Source of the DNA: Poronia punctata
Lineage: Eukaryota; Ascomycota; Sordariomycetes; Xylariales; Xylariaceae
DNA length: 38,321 nucleotides
Direction: 5' to 3'
Assembly: GCA_022579005.1 (NCBI GenBank)
Contig: MU401760.1
Coordinates: 1-38,321 of the forward strand
The position numbers were made by a program, and so were the translations under genes. Below the pieces are notes generated by a model, which saw only the letters and a list, made by a program, of their open reading frames with translations, did not search any database and was not told the origin of the DNA. Below are positions 33,435 to 38,321 of this stretch, piece after piece; the first letter of the stretch is position 1, and each line of letters opens with the position of its first letter.

Positions 33435-34560
33435 TTAAAAGCATTATATAGTTTAAAAGACTTGCTTTTTTTTTAATATAAAGAATTTTTAAGCATGCTA
33501 ATAAAACTTAGTTTTATACTTTTTAAAAAGAAACTTTGCTTGTTTTATAATAAAGACTGCTAAATATTAGTAGTTTTCTATATAAACAATTTTTTAGTAC
33601 TATACTTAAAGTTTTATAAAGCGTAAGCGTTTTAAGTAACTTAAAGTATTAAATAAGTATATAAAATTAAAAACTAAAAAAATATTATATAGTTTTTTAA
33701 AATTAAAGTAGTAAAAGATAAAAAAAAAAAAACAATTTTCTTGTTATATAACTAATATATTAAAAAAGTAGCTAAGCATTATAATTTAGCTAATAAAAGC
33801 TAAATACTATATATACTACTACTTTATAAAAAACTGAGAAAGTTTAAAGGTATAGTAATAAAAGCGCAAATTAAAGCGTATTAAAAGCGCGTAAAATTAA
33901 TTATATATATAGCAATTATAATAAAAGCAAACGTTTTATATGCTATATTACTTTTGTTAAAGTTTTTAACTAACTTAGGTTTAAAGTATTTAGTTATAAT
34001 AAATTAAGTAATTAAGTATTTATATTGTACTAAAAAGCTAGAAATAGTAATAAACTATTTTTTTAATAGCTTATAAGCATTAGTAATAGTAGGAAATATG
34101 TTTTTTGCTAACAATTTAAAAATACGGCAATTTTTTTATAAATACTTAATAAGTTTATAAAAAGGCCTAATTACTTAAAAAGCATATTAATAAAATATAG
34201 TTTTTATTTTTACTATAAAAGCAAAGTTAATTGTTTTAAAACTAATAAATAAAAAAGCTATAGTGCTAAAGCGTTTAATAGCTAATATAAAGCTTAATTT
34301 TAACTAAAACTAAAAAATTTACTTTAATAATATGTAAGTAATTTGCTTAGCAGTAAAAAATAGAAAATATATTAGTACTTAATTAAAACATGTTAATATA
34401 TAAAACATATAAATATATAAGCAATATTAAAAAAGCTTATTTAAAATTAAATATATAGCAATAGCTAATATATTAGCTAATAAACTTACTAAAAACTTAT
34501 TTTAAAAAGCGTTTAAGCATTTTAAATTACTACTAAACTTATAATAAATTTTAATACTAT
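33435..34560 (+). pseudogene. Copia reverse transcriptase / RNase H remnant
   Basis: One frame can be followed for over 1.1 kb without an indel. It begins with the KALYGL-like helix, followed by a stop codon at the place of the family Trp, and the catalytic box at 33579-33590 reads Tyr-Ile-Asn-Asn instead of Tyr-Val-Asp-Asp. Then come a LLLLKFLTNLGLKYL segment (the LSRFLTNPSPKHL-like region, about 33950-34000), VIKYLYCTKKL, an RNase H FANN at about 34104-34115 (FADD in the family), KHVNIQNI near 34390, and the C-terminal LTKNLF..KAFKHFKLLLNL near 34485-34540. In-frame TAA codons replace Trp, Arg or Gln. Both catalytic Asp pairs are lost to G-to-A change. Confidence 0.85.
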
Positions 34561-35610
34561 TACTTAAAATAAGGAATTAACTTTAAAAGGTAGCAAAGCA
34601 TTGTACTTTAATTAAAAAAAGGCGTAAGTATTAAAAGTTTGTTATAAGACTTTAATATTTATATTTAAACTAGCTAAGCAAAACTACTTAAAAATAATAA
34701 ATAATAAACAAGCGCAAAATAAAACTAATTTAATTTTTTTTAAAAGCTTTTTTACTTTTTACCTTTTTTTTTTACTTTTTTTTTTTAAGCATTAGCAGCA
34801 CGCTGCTAACTTTAACTATTATAAGCTTTATAAGCATTATAACTACTACTATGTGCTTTTTGCTAAGAAGTGCTAAGACTTTAAAAACTAATAGTAGTAT
34901 TTTAAGCTAAAATAAGCTTTTTATTATTTGTTATAAGCTTGTTAAGCTTTACGTTTTTAACTTTATAACTTTTTAGCTTAAGCATTTAAAATATAGTATT
35001 TTATATTTTTTTTAAAAATATTTACTACTAAATATTTTTTTTAAAATAAAAGTAAATAATGCGCTAATAAAAATTGTTGTGTTAACTATTTAAAGTATTA
35101 ATATACTTATATAACTTTTTTACTTTTTAAAATAAAGTTAAATACTTATAAGCATTAAAAATAAAAGTAAAATACTTACTTAATCTTTAGTAGTTACTTT
35201 TGCTTTAAGTATTTTAAATAAAGTATTAGTATATAGTATAACCTAAGTAGAAAGTAGGCAATAAGCTTAGCTAGTAATATAATGTAAGCAAAAATGGTAA
35301 TTTAAATTAGCTATATTATAATAACTAATTTTAAAAAATAAATAAATAAAATTGCATATTGTAGCTAAAAAATAATTAGCATATAAAATATTTTAATAAG
35401 TACTTAGTTATAATTTAAGTATAACTTTTTGCTTTTTTTTATAAATAAAAAGAGCAGGCGTTTTAAAAACAGCTTTATTAGTACGTAGAAGCTAATTTAA
35501 GGTATATAGCTCTATATAATTATAATATAAAATATAATCTTTATTTGTATTAAACTTGCTAAACTAGATACTATTATTGTTATTATTATTGCTTTTTTTA
35601 TTAAAACTAG

Positions 35611-35670
35611 AGCTAATAAAAATAAAAGTATTTAAACTAAAGCTAATAAAAGCAAAAGTATTAAAAATAG
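35611..35670. repeat. 30-bp imperfect tandem duplication
   Basis: AGCTAATAAAA..AAAAGTATT occurs at 35611 and again at 35641 with a few changes, inside the AT-rich 3' part of the Copia element. Confidence 0.5.
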
Positions 35671-36271
35671 TTTATAAAACTTATAGCTATTTATTAAGCA
35701 CTAGATTTAAATTAGCGTTAAATAACGTATTTAAGCGTTGTTTTAGTACTTAACCTTTTTTTACTAGGCTAAGGGCGCGTAGTAAAACAATATATATAAA
35801 AAAAAAAAACTTTAAAAGGAGACTTTAACTAAAAATAGGAAAACTGCGCTTAAAAGCTTTTTATAGCTTTTAAGCAATAGCTTTTTTTTTTAGTATAAAA
35901 AGAACTTTTTAATAAAATAAGCAACTATATAGTAAAAGTAAATTAGTATAGTTAAATAAAAAAGTAAGCATTATAATATATTAAAAATGCTTTAATTTAT
36001 TATATAAGACTTTTATAATAATTTTTATTATAAAAATAAATATAAGGCAAAAAACGTGCTTTTAATTAAAAAATATAATAAGTAGTAGCTTATAATGCTA
36101 ACTAAAGCAAGGCACGCATTTTTTTTGCGCGCTAAAGCTTTTTATTTTTTTTAAAACTTAATTAAAAAGTTTGTAGTATTAAGGTATTGCTTATTTATAC
36201 TAATATAAAAAAGGGATTAAAAACTAGATTAAATATTATAAAAAATACTATAGCAAAGATAAAAAAAACAT

Positions 36272-36480
36272 TTGTAGTATTATTTAGTTGCTTGCTAGCA
36301 ACTTGCACTTTAAATAAAAGCATAAAAGCATTTATAATATATTTAAGTTGCTTGCTAGCAACTAGCGCTTTAAGCAAAAGTATAAAAGTACTTGTAGTAT
36401 TATTTAGTTGCTTACTAGCAACATTTTTATTTATAATATTTTTAAGCTGCTTGTTAGCAGCTTTTTTTATATTATCTTGC
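36272..36480. repeat. 60-bp tandem repeat (minisatellite), about 3.5 copies
   Basis: The unit recurs every 60 bp (cores TAGTTGCTTGCTAGCAAC at about 36285, TAAGTTGCTTGCTAGCAAC at 36344, TAGTTGCTTACTAGCAAC at 36405), with a more diverged copy (AAGCTGCTTGTTAGCAGC) near 36443. Each core holds a TTGCTAGCAA-type palindrome. The run keeps a 98-codon frame open (36187-36483), which translates to a repeated SCLLAT motif and is most likely fortuitous. Confidence 0.8.
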
Positions 36481-37907
36481 TAACGTTAATAAATATAATA
36501 TATTATAAAATTATTTTTGCTTAATAAATTAAATAGTAAAAAAATAAGTAATTAAAGCGTACGCTTTGCTTGTTATTTAGTATGCTTTAAAATATAAGTA
36601 GCGTTTATGCTAGCAAAGATATTATATATAAATACTATACTAAAAGTAATTTTTGCTATTAAAAAAACATAAGCGTTATATAAAAAAATAGCAAATTGCA
36701 AACCTTAGTATAAAAAATATAAAAAGTAATTATAAGCACTTTAAAAGCTTGTTTAAATATAATAATTTTTTTATAAGTATTAAAATTATTGTTTAAATAC
36801 TTATTAGCTTTTGTTATAAAAGTTTAACTAATAATAGTAACTTTTAAATAAGCATTTATATTATTGTTAAAATGCTTATTTTTTAATACTTGCTTTATAA
36901 AGCTTTTTTTATAACGTAACTAGTTTTGCTTTTTTTTAAATAGTAAGCTAATAATTATATTAAATATAGGTATAAAATGCTTTAATAAAAGTAAACTTAT
37001 AATTAAAATAAGTTAAATAAGCATTATAAGTAATATAAAAAAGCTTGCAAGTATACTAGCTTTATTTTTTTTATAATAAAGTATTATAAGAGCTAAGTTG
37101 CGCTTACTTACGCTATAAAAGTCCTTTATATAGGCTTAGGCTAAAAAAGCAGCAAGATCTTTTATATTAAAGTTTATATTTATATGTACAGCTATAGCTT
37201 AAAACTTTTTTTTTAATTAACAAACTATTTATATACTAAAAATAAGTTTAAATTTTATATTATATACTATAAAATAGCGTAGTAAGCATTAAACAAAAAA
37301 AGAAATATATATATTATTTACTTTATAATTAAAAAGCGTAATAATGTCTTAAATACTTTAAAAATTAACTAAAAACTAATGCTTATGTGCTAAAAGGTAG
37401 TAATAAGTATATAAAATAAAAAAATATAAGGGCAAGGATGTAAAAAAAAAAAGGTTAAAAAATTTAAAAAAGTATTTAAGCTTATAAAAGTATTAGCGCA
37501 AACAAAGTAAACAAATAGTAAACGTAACTAAATACTATAATATAATATAAAATATTTAAAAGTACTTAGTTTAAATATAAGTATATTTAACGTATTTATA
37601 GGCCTATATAGACAATAAAGTACTAAAGTATTTAATTACTTTAACTTATTTTAACTATTATATATTATAATGCATTTTTAAATATGTACTTATATTTAAA
37701 GAAAACTTAAAAATTGCTAGCATTTATATAATTACTAGCACTTTATAATTATTATAACGTATTTTAAATACGTAAACGTATTTAAAAATTAGTTTGCATA
37801 CGCTAATATTATTATTTTATTTATAATAATTTCTTTTTATTTACTTATATTATTTTACTAGTTAATATTTAAAGCTGTTTATAATAGTTAGCCTTAAATA
37901 AGAAGTA

Positions 37908-38196
37908 TATAATAAATAAAGCATATAACCTAGATTTAAAGGTATTAAAAGTACTTTAAGTAACTAAGTACATAGTAACCTTATTTTAAATAAGGTAAAA
38001 TATGCTATGCGTATTTTAAACTATTATATAATATGTACCTATACTTAAAAGGTACTAGAAATATATAAAGCACTTTAAACCTAGTTAAATACTTTTATAG
38101 ATTATAGTTAATTATATTACATTTTTAAGCGTATAGTTCTACTTTTAATGCTTTGCACCTATTCTAATCCACTCTGTTTGCTATAACTTATCGTCA
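37908..38196 (+). repeat. 3' LTR, 289 bp
   Basis: Gap-free partner of 28619-28907. It keeps more C and G than the 5' LTR in its second half (for example it ends TCGTCA against TTATTA). A purine-rich AAATAAGAAG (37896-37905) directly upstream could be the polypurine tract. Confidence 0.9.
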
Positions 38197-38321
38197 GAAA
38201 AAATATATAAAAAGTATTTAAATTGTTTTTAATTTTAAAAAAACAAAAGCAAAGCTTAATTAATACTTTAACTTTATTTATAAAGCAGTAAATAAGCAGC
38301 AAAAACTTATTATAAAAAAGT
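38197..38321. other. AT-rich flank of the Copia element
   Basis: RIP-like AT-rich DNA beyond the 3' LTR up to the window edge; nothing recognisable. Confidence 0.5.

Larger units (their letters stand above)
28619..38196 (+). mobile_element. complete RIP-degraded Ty1/Copia LTR retrotransposon (9.58 kb)
   Basis: Two direct repeats of identical length (289 bp each) bound the element. Between them lies a decayed Copia pol on the plus strand (reverse transcriptase and RNase H anchored at about 33435-34560), which sets both family and orientation. The 5' LTR begins TA and ends TA; the 3' LTR begins TA and ends CA, as expected of TG...CA ends after RIP. The five bases before the element are AAAAA and the five after are GAAAA, consistent with a 5-bp target duplication after one G-to-A change, though weak in such AT-rich DNA. 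The region 28908-33400 should hold gag, protease and integrase, but I could not anchor their motifs with confidence. No intact reading frame remains. Confidence 0.85.

Noticed and set aside
36272..36480. Regularly spaced repeats resembling a CRISPR array
   Set aside because: Period is exactly 60 bp with diverged, contiguous units and no unique spacers, in a eukaryotic RIPed transposon. It is a minisatellite.
36187..36483. 98-codon ORF as a real gene
   Set aside because: The frame exists only because of the tandem repeat, and the surrounding DNA is dead RIPed sequence.

Overview
The window looks like nuclear DNA of a filamentous ascomycete (Pezizomycotina, probably a sordariomycete). The protein genes carry short spliceosomal introns, mostly 53-137 bp, with GT-AG ends and CTAAC-like branch points. 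A gene-bearing island of normal base composition (about 2,380-28,150) sits between two very AT-rich blocks. Both blocks are Ty1/Copia retrotransposons wrecked by C-to-T / G-to-A mutation, the mark of repeat-induced point mutation (RIP), a fungal genome defence. The genus cannot be fixed from the sequence alone.

Layout. Positions 1-2,380: RIP-decayed 3' part of a Copia element; its reverse transcriptase/RNase H frame can still be followed from base 1 to about 1,020. Island: an HSPA12-like Hsp70 ATPase (2,731-4,956, minus) divergent from a coiled-coil protein of unknown function (5,621-7,057, plus); a dynamin-like GTPase (8,045-10,408, plus); a low-complexity hypothetical protein (10,830-11,492, plus); an intron-containing tRNA-Ala(TGC) (11,932-12,024); an intronless Gfo/Idh/MocA-type oxidoreductase (13,064-14,695, plus); dihydroorotase of pyrimidine synthesis with eight exons (15,148-16,709, plus); a cyclin-L-like protein (17,090-18,138, plus); a proline-rich hypothetical protein (18,449-19,825, minus); a Pho84-type phosphate:H+ symporter (20,595-22,831, minus); a 2.85 kb stretch with no gene that I can support; and homoserine O-acetyltransferase of methionine synthesis (25,682-27,299, minus). 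Positions 28,150-38,321: AT-rich DNA containing a complete RIP-degraded Copia element (28,619-38,196) bounded by two 289-bp LTRs that differ only by transitions.

How the genes fit together. Dihydroorotase, Met2, Pho84-type transporter, cyclin L and the tRNA are housekeeping genes with no evident joint pathway. The first three genes next to the left transposon (Hsp70-like ATPase, coiled-coil partner sharing its promoter region, dynamin-like GTPase) look more accessory and could be a stress or defence neighbourhood; that is inference only. All exon structures were derived by hand from splice signals and checked for continuous reading frame; none is confirmed by transcripts.
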